Shown here: positions 54,460 through 63,025 of the stretch, piece by piece | Layout of the letters: each line of letters begins with the position of its first letter | Numbering within the stretch: position 1 is the first letter of the stretch | NCBI RefSeq assembly: GCF_030866765.1 | Contig: NZ_CP133017.1 | Location: forward strand, 4,384,001 to 4,448,000 | DNA length: 64,000 nt | Source: Paenibacillus silvisoli | GTDB lineage: Bacteria > Bacillota > Bacilli > Paenibacillales > Paenibacillaceae | Direction: 5' to 3' | The notes under the pieces: model-generated | The model's database searches: none | Told to the model about the DNA's origin: nothing | Seen by the model: the letters and a program-made list of their open reading frames with translations, nothing else | Program-made: the position numbers and the translations under genes

Positions 54460-54945
54460 CTAAGCCTGCAAAAGATCCGTCAGCAGCCATTCGTCGTTTC
54501 CGTCCCGGGACAGAAACCAGATGTTCGTAAATACGAATGGTTTGTAGATCGAGTCCTTGTGCTTCAAAAAATCTTTCATCCCATAGATCGGAGAGGCGTT
54601 TCGGATCAGCAGCGACAGCTCAAACTCCAGTCCGATATCCTTGTAGATCCGTTCCTTCTTCTTAATCAGCTCATTTAGCGTATAGATCGATTTCTCCATC
54701 GTCTCGATGCGGTCGAAGTCGTCCTCGGATCGGCCCAGCAGTATTTTGGCCTGGAGCGAATCATAGAACAGATGCGTAATTTCAAGTCCGCTGAACTCCT
54801 GATCGGCATGGGCCAGAATGACGTCCGGCCGCTCCTGCCTAACTTGTATCGTCAGCTTGCCCGGGAAGCTTTGATTGTAGATCTGGACAAAAATGTTCAC
54901 CGCTGCGTTCTCCAACAAATACTTCTCGCTATTATGTTCACTCAT
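54460..54945 (-). CDS. Hypothetical protein, possibly PD-(D/E)XK-like
   Basis: A 161-residue cytoplasmic protein I do not recognise. The segment RPDVILAHADQEFSGLEITH has a proline-aspartate, then a hydrophobic strand ending in Glu-x-Thr, which loosely resembles a nuclease-like PD-(D/E)XK core; helices rich in Lys/Glu follow (LNELIKKKERIYKDIG). The match is too weak to call. It stands alone between terminators. Confidence 0.7.
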   Translation of the reverse strand: MSEHNSEKYLLENAAVNIFVQIYNQSFPGKLTIQVRQERPDVILAHADQEFSGLEITHLFYDSLQAKILLGRSEDDFDRIETMEKSIYTLNELIKKKERIYKDIGLEFELSLLIRNASPIYGMKDFLKHKDSIYKPFVFTNIWFLSRDGNDEWLLTDLLQA

Positions 54946-55042
54946 TTGTTCTCGGATACTCCTTTTAGCATCGTAAGGATTTTCTGAAAACGACTAGGAT
55001 TCCGTATAGGGTATTGTATGACGGCCGCTCGCATTATGATGC

Positions 55043-55082
55043 AAAAAGACTGCCGAATCGTCGATTTCGGCAGCCTTTTTTC
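55043..55082. terminator. Terminator downstream of the CDF transporter gene
   Basis: CTGCCGAA and TTTCGGCAG arms with AAAAAG and CTTTTTT at the two ends, so it can work in both directions; on the minus strand it follows the CDF gene. Confidence 0.88.
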
Positions 55083-55130
55083 ACCTTCATGTCGCTATTT
55101 CGGAGTCCTCTCTTAAAGACTCGCACCCTC

Positions 55131-56006
55131 TTAGGTCGGCTCGTAATGCACATGCACCTCGTACACGTCCGCCGATTTTTTCAGTTCATCTTCGACTCTC
55201 GTGGCGATATCGTGCGCTTCTTGAAACTCGCGTTCCGCGCCGATCAGCACGATCACGTCCACGACCGCGTTGCTGCCGTAATTTCTCGCCCGGATTTCTT
55301 TCACATCCTCGACCCCGTCCACGCTCATGACCGCATCCTTGTAGGATTGAATGACGCCTTCGTCGAAGCCGTCGGACAGATAGTGGGACGCTTCGCGGAA
55401 AATATCCCATGCCGTCTTCATAATTATGAGACCGACCACAACCGCCGTCAGCGGATCCAGCCAAGGAAGATTGAATTGCGAGCCTAAAATCCCGACTACC
55501 GCTCCGATGCTCACAAACGCATCCGACCGGTTATCTTTGGCCGCCGCCATAACCGCTTGACTGTTGATTCGGAGCGCAAGACGTTTATTGTAGCGATAGA
55601 CGATAAACATCACTGCCGCGCATAAGAGTCCCGTCCATATCGCGATCGGATCCGGCGCCTCCTCCGCTCCGCGGGACATCGCGAGCACGGACTCGGTCAA
55701 TACCTGCAAGCCGACCGCGGCCATAATAAAAGAAGCAACCAAGGAAGCGATCGTTTCCGATTTCCAGTGACCGTACGGATGGTCGTGGTCCGCCGGCTTC
55801 TGCGCGATTTTCAATCCGATCAGCACGGCGATCGATGCCACGATATCCGTTGCGTTGTTCAGGCCATCGGCCTTCAACGCTTCCGAATCGGACACGTACC
55901 CGACTATGAATTTCAGCGCGGATAAACATATGTAGGCGATGATGCTGATCATCGCACCGCGTTCGCCGAGCTTTAGATTGTCGTATCTGTGCTGCTGATC
56001 CATCAT
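55131..56006 (-). CDS. Cation diffusion facilitator family transporter
   Basis: A 291-residue divalent-metal/proton antiporter. Six helices are predicted; the metal sites are in ALKADGLNNATDIVAS (helix 2) and RSDAFVSIGAVVG (helix 5), with the family loop DHDHPYGHWKSETIASL. The C-terminal cytoplasmic domain (about 205-291) carries YEVHVHYEP. Zn, Mn or Fe are the usual substrates; the NNATD/RSDAF combination does not settle which. The start has an AAGGGG site and two consecutive ATGs. Confidence 0.93.
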   Translation of the reverse strand: MMDQQHRYDNLKLGERGAMISIIAYICLSALKFIVGYVSDSEALKADGLNNATDIVASIAVLIGLKIAQKPADHDHPYGHWKSETIASLVASFIMAAVGLQVLTESVLAMSRGAEEAPDPIAIWTGLLCAAVMFIVYRYNKRLALRINSQAVMAAAKDNRSDAFVSIGAVVGILGSQFNLPWLDPLTAVVVGLIIMKTAWDIFREASHYLSDGFDEGVIQSYKDAVMSVDGVEDVKEIRARNYGSNAVVDVIVLIGAEREFQEAHDIATRVEDELKKSADVYEVHVHYEPT

Positions 56007-56162
56007 GCGTTTCCCCTTCCGTATTACGTCCGCCGGTCTATGATATCAGCCGAAATCAATGTGGGTCTAGAGAAACGTTTTTTCATCAGGGTGAAAGAAT
56101 AGGGCTTGGCAAAGAAAGTTGCCCCGGACAAAAAGACTTGGCCGCGGACATCTCCCCGAAAG

Positions 56163-56191
56163 TAAACGGGCAGGCTGCCAGAGCCTGCCCG
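56163..56191 (-). terminator. Terminator of the truncated haemoglobin gene
   Basis: A perfect 10-bp GC-rich stem (56167-56176 with 56182-56191) followed by TTTACTTT on the minus strand. Confidence 0.75.
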
Positions 56192-56206
56192 CGATTCATG
56201 ACCGTC

Positions 56207-56572
56207 CTACTTGTACAAAATATCGTCCTTTAACGAAGAAACATGGGTTAATACCTGATCGATATCCGGCTCTCCCACGCCGAAATGAGCAAGCGCATCA
56301 TGCAGATGCTTCGCAATGGCGTTAAAATGCGCCGGCTGCAAATTCATGCCTTCATGCGCTTTCGCCATCGATTTCCCCGTATACTGGTTCGGCCCGCCCA
56401 AAGCGAAGCTAATAAACTTCGCTTGATGCTTGCGCTGCTTCTCCATATCGGTATGCTCGAAGAAATGCTTTACGGTCTCGTCCGCCAGGACCAGCTCATA
56501 GAAATAATCCACCACTTTGCCGATGACCTGTTCTCCGCCGAATTTCTCGTACAACGTTGCCGCTTGGGCCAT
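56207..56572 (-). CDS. Truncated haemoglobin, group I type
   Basis: A 121-residue haem protein. The N-terminal LYEKFGGEQVIGKVVDYFY contains the glycine pair and the aromatic B9-B10 residues, HQAKFISFALGGPNQY the CD/E region and KAHEGMNLQPAHFNAI the proximal His (in KAHEG). Length and FALGGP favour trHbN, which binds O2 and detoxifies NO. The start has an AAGGGTG site. Single gene with its own terminator. Confidence 0.92.
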   Translation of the reverse strand: MAQAATLYEKFGGEQVIGKVVDYFYELVLADETVKHFFEHTDMEKQRKHQAKFISFALGGPNQYTGKSMAKAHEGMNLQPAHFNAIAKHLHDALAHFGVGEPDIDQVLTHVSSLKDDILYK

Positions 56573-56734
56573 TTCATCACCCTTTTCATTGAATTCAATT
56601 GGTTAATCTCCCCACATCGGCGCGTTTCATGCGTTCATGAATATTCATGTGCTTGCATGTATTTTTACGCATATATATGTGGGGAATTCCGCGCGGAACG
56701 GAAGGCAAATCCATGTTGACGGGAGTCGGTCGAT

Positions 56735-57304
56735 CTGAAATGGCTCATCGTATCTTTGCTTATGCTTGTCAGTCTAGCCGGGTGCAGCGGCAGCGCAGCG
56801 AATACAGCAGAAACAGCAGAGCAGCCGATAAAGCATTTGTCCAAAAAGATGACGGACCATCAGAAAGACATCTTCCAGGCGCTGCTTGCGCGCGTGGTGC
56901 GGGACCGCAACAATTTGACGCCAGAAACGAGGCGGCAATTTTGGGAATTGGTCGACGAAATCGGCGCTACTCAGAAGGATGTAGACACCTTGAAGGATCT
57001 GCTCGCTGGCCCCATCGTCATATACATGAACTATTTTTTCGAGGATGCGCTTATAGCCTTGAAGGACGGAAAGCCCTACAAGTCCAAAGAGCGCGCCGAA
57101 TATGAGCAGTACTTGAAATCGCTCGAAGCGATGACGGACGACCGGATCGCAGCCAATGATCGGCTAATGGAACAGATCGCGTATAAGCGGCCGATCCAGC
57201 AGGGAGGCCAGTCGGCCGTCATGGATGAGACCATGCTTCAGCGTGCGCTCGTCAATGTGAATCTAGCGGTCGAGACGATTACGATTTTGTTCACCAGACC
57301 GTGA
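56735..57304 (+). CDS. Small lipoprotein, possible CTG start
   Basis: A 189-residue lipoprotein of unknown function: a hydrophobic signal and lipobox LAGC, then a helical domain (KKMTDHQKDIFQALLARVV, ETRRQFWELVDEIGATQKD). The only ATG in the signal gives a peptide of eight residues, too short. Extending in frame to a CTG at 56735 yields (M)KWLIVSLLMLVSLAGC, an ideal signal with Cys17, and a GGGAG site lies 9 nt upstream. A TTG at 56756 is the alternative. Convergent with the ger operon, 23 bp apart. Confidence 0.75.
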   Translation: MKWLIVSLLMLVSLAGCSGSAANTAETAEQPIKHLSKKMTDHQKDIFQALLARVVRDRNNLTPETRRQFWELVDEIGATQKDVDTLKDLLAGPIVIYMNYFFEDALIALKDGKPYKSKERAEYEQYLKSLEAMTDDRIAANDRLMEQIAYKRPIQQGGQSAVMDETMLQRALVNVNLAVETITILFTRP

Positions 57305-57327
57305 AGCGAAAATCGCGTAAATCCCGC

Positions 57328-58443
57328 TCAGGATTTCTTCTGCAGTTCCCCGGTATGCTGAATATTGACTTGGACGTCGATTTGGCGGAGAGACTGCGGC
57401 GTAAGCTGTACGGTCTTCCAATTTGCGTACCTTCTCTTAAATAAAACATTCTTAAAGCTGTATACATCCGCTCCGATTCGCAAGCCCGCCTCATAGGTCG
57501 AACGGATTTCTTGCTTGATCCGCTCTTCCGCCTCCTTCTCCAGCTCATGCTCGGACGGCCGGTCGCTCAACAATTCGACGACGTTGCCTCGGACTTGAAC
57601 CGTTATATTAAAAACCGTCTTCCCATCCTGCAACGAGACCTTGATTCTCGGCCTCGGTTTTTCCAGCGATAGGATGGCGTCCTTGGTCTCGACCGCCGTC
57701 CTCGACGTCGACTTCGTCATCCAACGCAGACCGCTTACCTCTTTGTCTCCCAGCCAGCCTTGAAAATCATGGTTGTGAACGGCAAAAACGCCGTTCATTT
57801 TCAATTTCGGCTCGGATTTCCGATCGGACTCCCATACCGATTTATCGATCGCAAGCGTAGGGACTAATGCCGTGTCGCCCGGCTCGTTTAAGCGAATTTG
57901 ATATTCCTGCGCAAATAGCGGCTTAATGTAGGAACGCTGGATATAATTATCCTCCGGCGTGCCGAGAATCGTTTGAATCGGAGACATTTGGAAATAGGAA
58001 GGCGTTTTGAAGATGTCTTCGATGGTTTCTTTCGTGCCGAAAATCCAAGGCGTGTATCTAAACTCCCTATAACGTTTTAAGTTATCGAAATAGTCGCCGC
58101 CTCCGGCTTGAATGGCACGCTCCGTAAACAATAGCGCGCGGACATGGCTCCAGAACAGCCTTCTTTGCACCGTCTCGTAGAGATTGCCGAGCGCAAGCGA
58201 GAGCGTTTTTCCCTTCCCTCTGCCGATATACACCTGCGGACCGCCGTTTCCTCCCGCATTCTCGGATTTGGCCACGTGGCTGAAGGCGACGATCTGGATA
58301 TACGCTTGATACTGATCGTCTTTGTAATCCACCCCGATGGCGGTGGCGTACAGCAGATCTTGAATATTTTTGATGTCCCAACAGCCTGTCAGGAGCAGCG
58401 CGGAGCAAAGCGAAACGACGAGTAGTTTGGCTGCTCTCATCAT
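57328..58443 (-). CDS. Spore germinant receptor subunit C, Ger(x)C lipoprotein
   Basis: A 371-residue lipoprotein of the GerAC/GerBC type: signal with lipobox LTGC (Cys21), then WDIKNIQDLLYATAIGVDY, the standard Ger(x)C opening. The C-terminal three-domain fold ends with TYEAGLRIGADVYSFKNVLF. It sits on the outer face of the spore inner membrane with the A and B subunits. Its start overlaps the end of the GerAA-type gene (ATGATGA). Third gene of the ger operon. Confidence 0.92.
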   Translation of the reverse strand: MMRAAKLLVVSLCSALLLTGCWDIKNIQDLLYATAIGVDYKDDQYQAYIQIVAFSHVAKSENAGGNGGPQVYIGRGKGKTLSLALGNLYETVQRRLFWSHVRALLFTERAIQAGGGDYFDNLKRYREFRYTPWIFGTKETIEDIFKTPSYFQMSPIQTILGTPEDNYIQRSYIKPLFAQEYQIRLNEPGDTALVPTLAIDKSVWESDRKSEPKLKMNGVFAVHNHDFQGWLGDKEVSGLRWMTKSTSRTAVETKDAILSLEKPRPRIKVSLQDGKTVFNITVQVRGNVVELLSDRPSEHELEKEAEERIKQEIRSTYEAGLRIGADVYSFKNVLFKRRYANWKTVQLTPQSLRQIDVQVNIQHTGELQKKS

Positions 58444-59846
58444 GGATGACGTTCTCCCTGCGAGGTGCTGTCAATGGGATGCAAATCAGCCGGCCGCTTC
58501 GATTTCGACTTGAAAGGCCGGTTGAATACCGCCAGGATGGACGACTTCAGATCGAGATCCCCGATCGGCGACCAGTAGGAGGTTCCGAACGACGTCAGCG
58601 TCGACGTGTATCCCACCACGGATATTAAACCGATGAAAAACCCGTACATTCCGAGAACGGAAGAAATCAGGATCATGTAGATTCGAAGCAGCGTGACGGT
58701 ACCCGTCAGGGACTGGTTCACGAGCGTGAAGGAAGCTACGGCCGTTACCGCGGTAAACATTAAGAGCGACGGAGAGGCGAGACCGGAGCGAATCGCGGCA
58801 TCGCCGATAATGAGTCCCCCGACGACCGTTACCGTTTGACCGACCGGCTTCGGCAGACGGATGCCGGCTTCCCGGAACAGCTCGAACAAGCCTAATATGA
58901 GCATAATTTCGATCGGGGCGGGATAAGGGATCCCCGCCCGGGCATTTGATATGGTCGCCAACAAAGGAAACGGAATCTGGTCGATATTAAAGCAGGTGAG
59001 CGAAATATAGAACCCGGGCAAAAACATGGCTATAAATAAACCGATTAAACGCAAAATGCGCTGCAATATCGTGTAATAGTAACTGGAATGGACATCCTCC
59101 GGCGACTTGAGCTGCTCCATCAGCTGCGAAGGCCCGATAACCGCCATCGGAGAGCCGTCCGCGAGGACGACGAATCTGCCGCGCAGGAGCGACTCGGCCG
59201 CAAAGTCCGGCCTGCCGATCGTATCGACGAGCGGAAATATCGAATCGCTTGAATCGCTTAGATATTCCTCCAGCTGCGCGCATCCGATGACGGCATCCAC
59301 ATCGATCCTGGAAATCCGGCGCTTCGCTTCCGATACGAAATACGGGTCGATAATATCTTCGATATACAATAGCGCAATGCGCGCGTGTCCTCTTCGGCCT
59401 ACGATAAGCTGTTCATATTGCAATGACGACGTTTTTAACCGTTTGCGAATGAGGGCTACGTTCGTCGACACTTCTTCCGTAAATCCGTCGCGCGGCCCGC
59501 GAATCGAGATTTCGCTTATCGATTCTTCCGGCTGGCGCTTCGGCGGGTCGGCGAGATCCGTTTCATATGTTTTTGTTCCCCGCATATCCGGATAACGAAT
59601 GACGACGCTGCCTGAAAACACGCGCCGTTCCAGCTGACGCAGCTCTTCCTGCCCGTCGATCGGTTTCAACTCGCCATTATCGATCATCTCGGCGATATAG
59701 GGAATGACATGTTCATTGAGCTGCTTGGCATCGATCATTCCGTCGCAATAAATCAAATGAGCGCCGCCGCGCGTCTCGAATTTCACATCGTGGCAGCGAG
59801 CGAAGAGCGTCCTAAAATCCTTTTCATTCGCATCGATGAGCTTCAT
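58440..59846 (-). CDS. Spore germinant receptor subunit A (GerA family)
   Basis: A 468-residue membrane protein. A cytoplasmic N-terminal domain (about 1-260) contains SVVIRYPDMRGTKTYETDLA and RKRLKTSSLQYEQLIVGRRG; about five helices follow, with LRLIGLFIAMFLPGFYISL and FELFREAGIRLPKPVGQTVT, the latter diagnostic of GerAA. Its start overlaps the GerAB-type stop by 4 nt (ATGA). With the B and C products it forms a nutrient-gated germination receptor; the germinant is unknown. Confidence 0.94.
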   Translation of the reverse strand: MKLIDANEKDFRTLFARCHDVKFETRGGAHLIYCDGMIDAKQLNEHVIPYIAEMIDNGELKPIDGQEELRQLERRVFSGSVVIRYPDMRGTKTYETDLADPPKRQPEESISEISIRGPRDGFTEEVSTNVALIRKRLKTSSLQYEQLIVGRRGHARIALLYIEDIIDPYFVSEAKRRISRIDVDAVIGCAQLEEYLSDSSDSIFPLVDTIGRPDFAAESLLRGRFVVLADGSPMAVIGPSQLMEQLKSPEDVHSSYYYTILQRILRLIGLFIAMFLPGFYISLTCFNIDQIPFPLLATISNARAGIPYPAPIEIMLILGLFELFREAGIRLPKPVGQTVTVVGGLIIGDAAIRSGLASPSLLMFTAVTAVASFTLVNQSLTGTVTLLRIYMILISSVLGMYGFFIGLISVVGYTSTLTSFGTSYWSPIGDLDLKSSILAVFNRPFKSKSKRPADLHPIDSTSQGERHP

Positions 59847-60937
59847 GTCGTCCCTCTTCTTGTCGTTATGATGGAGGCGATCAGCGTCCAACAAAGAATC
59901 GATATGGTCGATATCGGGTAATAGTAAGTTCGGCTGAACGCCAAAAAGTCGGTATCGTTAATCCGCAGTTCGATGATTATAAACAATACCGCCGAAAACA
60001 CCGTAACCGCGATTTTATGCCCAAGCGGTTTGGCGGCCAGTAGACGGCCAAACAAAAACATGCAGGTGCTGATGAAGATGGCGGACGAGCTAAGCCACTG
60101 ATACATCGATAAAAAATCAAGATGCTCCACAAAGCCGCTGATGCTGACCAGCCTCCACTGCGTAAAGAGCGGGAAGCGCTGTTTGGCGGCTTCGTACGGA
60201 CCGAATGACGCGATAAAGCCAATGACCGAATTGATGTAAAATAACGCGATCATGGCCATGACTAGGGCAATATGCTTCCATTTGTAACGGCCGTTAATAT
60301 GAGGCGATAGCAGCAATAAAAAAAACCAGATCAAGCCTGTCCTGAAGGTGGTCACCGTTCCCAGCAGGATTGGCATTGTACCTTCGCTAAAGAATGGCCG
60401 AAGAAGGTCGTAGTGCCTGTATTTATGCGTAAATACGGCCATAAATACGAGTAGGATCATAATCGCCGGAATCAGCACGGCAAAGGTAATGGAGATGGGC
60501 TTGATCCCTTTTATCGCCAAGTAGGCGCAAACGAGCAGCATGGGAAGGGATATCGCCCAAATCGGCGTAAATGGAAGAATCATGGACTTGATCCAGGTCA
60601 CGTTGTTTTTGTGAATGACAACCAACTCGCAGCACAAGTATAGCGCGATCCAAAGCTTCAATATCCCGGCGGTTAATCTTCCCGCTCGACGCTCCAGCAT
60701 TTCCAGAAAGGTTTGGTTAGGAGGCTGTTTTCTGACGATGCGATAGATCCAATAACCATATAAAAAGAATGCCACACTCCCAAAAACAGAGCTTATGACC
60801 GCATCGCGCTTCGCCTGTTCGATCATGATGTTGATGCCGGAAATTTGGGCTAACGAGAACATGCCGCTAAGACATAGAAAATAACCGTGAAACGGATTGA
60901 TTTTAGGATTGGAAAAAGACGCCATCGCACTCACCAC
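59843..60937 (-). CDS. Spore germinant receptor subunit B (GerAB/ArcD/ProY permease)
   Basis: A 364-residue integral membrane protein of about ten helices, in the endospore germination permease group of the APC superfamily. Marks are ISSVFGSVAFFLYGYWIYRIV near the start and AISLPMLLVCAYLAIKGIKP in the middle. Such subunits bind the germinant. It comes first in this operon, ahead of the A subunit, which differs from the common A-B-C order. Confidence 0.92.
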   Translation of the reverse strand: MVSAMASFSNPKINPFHGYFLCLSGMFSLAQISGINIMIEQAKRDAVISSVFGSVAFFLYGYWIYRIVRKQPPNQTFLEMLERRAGRLTAGILKLWIALYLCCELVVIHKNNVTWIKSMILPFTPIWAISLPMLLVCAYLAIKGIKPISITFAVLIPAIMILLVFMAVFTHKYRHYDLLRPFFSEGTMPILLGTVTTFRTGLIWFFLLLLSPHINGRYKWKHIALVMAMIALFYINSVIGFIASFGPYEAAKQRFPLFTQWRLVSISGFVEHLDFLSMYQWLSSSAIFISTCMFLFGRLLAAKPLGHKIAVTVFSAVLFIIIELRINDTDFLAFSRTYYYPISTISILCWTLIASIITTRRGTT

Positions 60938-60992
60938 CTGCTCCGTATCGTTCCCCGCTCCTTTCGTTTCTATCCCAAATATAGGAAGACAT

Positions 60993-61030
60993 AAAAAAGA
61001 AGCCCGCAGCTGCAGCTGCGCAGGCTTCTT
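60993..61030 (-). terminator. Terminator of the phytanoyl-CoA dioxygenase-like gene
   Basis: A long inverted repeat, AAGAAGCC/GCGCAGCTGC with its complement, followed by TTTTTT on the minus strand. Confidence 0.9.
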
Positions 61031-61047
61031 GCTTGAAGCATTGCCGT

Positions 61048-61992
61048 CTATTCTTGTCTAGCCCAGTTGCAAGGCTCCCCGTCTTTCAGTCCGAGCGACG
61101 CGCGGATCATCCGCTCGACGACCGAGTAGTCCTCCGGATTCTCGCGGTTGAAGTTCATTCGCTCTTTCGTCGGGGCGACGCGGTTGCACATGAAGCGAGG
61201 AACGCCAAGCTCGTTGTCGGACGGCGCGTGATACAGGAACGGATGGCAAAGCACCAGATCGCCGGGTCCGCCCGTTGTTTCCACAACGCGAAGCGAATAG
61301 CCTGCCGGATCCTCGTACGTCTCGTTCATGAACGTCTCGAGATGAGCCTTCCTGGCGTGCAAGCCGGCCGCTGCGGTCGCATCCGCATATATATCGTCCG
61401 AGGCCTGTTTATCTTTCTTGCCGACCAGCGCTGCCAGCCAAGGATGCTTGTTGCACTCGCGGATCGCTTCGCCGAGGCCAACGCCTTCCGGATGCTGCGC
61501 GAGAAACTTCGCGACGATGTTATGCGAGCCCTCGGCTACGAGCGTGCCGGATCCGCCTTTGCGAACCTCGGAGAAAAGGCAAACTAGCAGCAGCCCTTGC
61601 TCCCAGCTGTCCAAATAATGGCGGAAATGGCTGCCGTCATAATGCCAGCCGCCCGGCACCTCCGGTCCGAAGTTGACGATATAGCCGCCCCAGCTTACGT
61701 TCTCTCTCGCGTCGCCGTATTGCCAGCGGCCTTCGCCGAGCAAATCCTCGATCGCGCCCGTCAGCCGATCCGAATTCAAGCCGTCGTGAATCGGATGCAC
61801 ATAGTCGCCAAGACGAACGACGGGCTGCGTCCACGTGTCCTTATCGTCGCGCCGCACGCCTTTCTTCGCCAATTCGTCCCACAAGAAATGTTGCACCTTA
61901 AGCGCCTCTTCGCGCGGATAGGCTTGCTCCAGCTTGACCCAGCCTTTTTCTATGAAATGCTGCACTTGTTCTTCTGTCAGTACTTTAGGCAA
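61048..61992 (-). CDS. Phytanoyl-CoA dioxygenase (PhyH) family oxygenase
   Basis: A 314-residue Fe(II)/2-oxoglutarate enzyme. The metal triad starts with HYDGSHF (His and Asp); the distal His is probably in DLVLCHPFLYHAP, with a 2-oxoglutarate-binding Arg a little later (PRFMCNRVAP). Family members hydroxylate diverse small molecules; ectoine hydroxylase is one branch, but no ectoine genes are near. A TTG at 61990-61992 has GGGGAG at the best distance; a GTG three codons earlier is too close to it. Confidence 0.86.
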   Translation of the reverse strand: MPKVLTEEQVQHFIEKGWVKLEQAYPREEALKVQHFLWDELAKKGVRRDDKDTWTQPVVRLGDYVHPIHDGLNSDRLTGAIEDLLGEGRWQYGDARENVSWGGYIVNFGPEVPGGWHYDGSHFRHYLDSWEQGLLLVCLFSEVRKGGSGTLVAEGSHNIVAKFLAQHPEGVGLGEAIRECNKHPWLAALVGKKDKQASDDIYADATAAAGLHARKAHLETFMNETYEDPAGYSLRVVETTGGPGDLVLCHPFLYHAPSDNELGVPRFMCNRVAPTKERMNFNRENPEDYSVVERMIRASLGLKDGEPCNWARQE

Positions 61993-62174
61993 TCTGAACA
62001 CTCCCCAGCAATTAGATAGGTTTGACCTGCAACTCCCATGTTAGCGCTTTTATGCCGGCGCGGGGAGAGAGGATTATCATGCGCTGATAGGAATATCGTA
62101 GACGGTTGCACATTGCTTTCTGACAGCATTCACCCTAACTCATGATCGTTTTCCTACTATTTATTACTTGAAAT

Positions 62175-62486
62175 TCACGCGAACTCGGCATATGTGAAAA
62201 TAGCGGCCAGACTTAAAATCCAGAGCAGCGGATAGGCGTTCCAGATGAGCGCGCCTTTATATTTTTTGCGAACGAAGCAGAACCAGCCGACGACGATGGC
62301 CGCCACCAATCCAAGCGGATAGGACAACAAATAAGCGATAAACGCCCATGTCGCTCCTTCATTAAAAATGCTGGCATCGTTCATGCCCATGACTGACATC
62401 GCGCTCGCGAACAGCCAAACGGCAATGAACAGAATATAAACGATCTGCAGCACGATCAACAGCCAAAACGTTTTTCTTCTACTCAT
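62175..62486 (-). CDS. Small membrane protein, three helices
   Basis: A 103-residue protein I cannot assign. Hydrophobic segments cover about 8-32, 45-70 and 82-100, with a basic loop (RKKYKG) between the second and third. It has a GGGATGGGG-type ribosome site and stands alone between the PhyH gene and a divergent small gene. Confidence 0.75.
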   Translation of the reverse strand: MSRRKTFWLLIVLQIVYILFIAVWLFASAMSVMGMNDASIFNEGATWAFIAYLLSYPLGLVAAIVVGWFCFVRKKYKGALIWNAYPLLWILSLAAIFTYAEFA

Positions 62487-62662
62487 GCTTATTCCCCATC
62501 CCTTTATCTCATCTATCGGTCTATTGCAACTATACGCGATCTCCGAATATTTTCCCAGCCTTTGCCGGCATTACGCTGCAACCTTATTTTCGAAACGTTC
62601 GTCTCTTTGTATATACGGCATCCTGGACAGCCAGATGATTATTTTGAAGGAGGATTTCCACA

Positions 62663-62884
62663 ATGAAACGTAATCTAAAAAGAGCCGCCGCGTCCTGTTT
62701 CCTTTTCGTTCTGGCTGTCGCCTTGCTTGTCGTCACCGGGTTATACGTCACGGATCATGCCACCGCTCAGCGCGTCAAGCAATTGCAAGCGCTGGAGCAG
62801 GCGCAGCACGATTACTATGCATCCCTGCAATACACCATACATGATGAAGCCAATCATAAAGAAAAAAGCGAGCAAGATATGTAA
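62663..62884 (+). CDS. Small signal-anchored protein
   Basis: A 73-residue protein: basic start MKRNLKRAAA, one hydrophobic segment (about 11-30), then an extracellular or periplasm-facing helix rich in Gln, His and Glu ending NHKEKSEQDM. The GAAGGAGGA site is strong and a terminator follows at once, so it is likely expressed. Function unknown. Confidence 0.75.
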   Translation: MKRNLKRAAASCFLFVLAVALLVVTGLYVTDHATAQRVKQLQALEQAQHDYYASLQYTIHDEANHKEKSEQDM

Positions 62885-62897
62885 GGATTGCTTCTGC

Positions 62898-62933
62898 AAC
62901 AACCATGCCGACCGGCATGGTTGTTTTATTTTC
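62898..62933 (+). terminator. Terminator of the small signal-anchored protein gene
   Basis: A 10-bp perfect stem (62900-62909 with 62914-62923) extended by A-T pairs, then TTTTATTTT. Confidence 0.9.
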
Positions 62934-63025
62934 CATGAACTCGGCCTCCAGCTGCTCATCGAGATGCATATCCTTACCAATCCGTCACAAACTAAGACAG
63001 CATGAGCATGTGGAGGTGATCGGCA

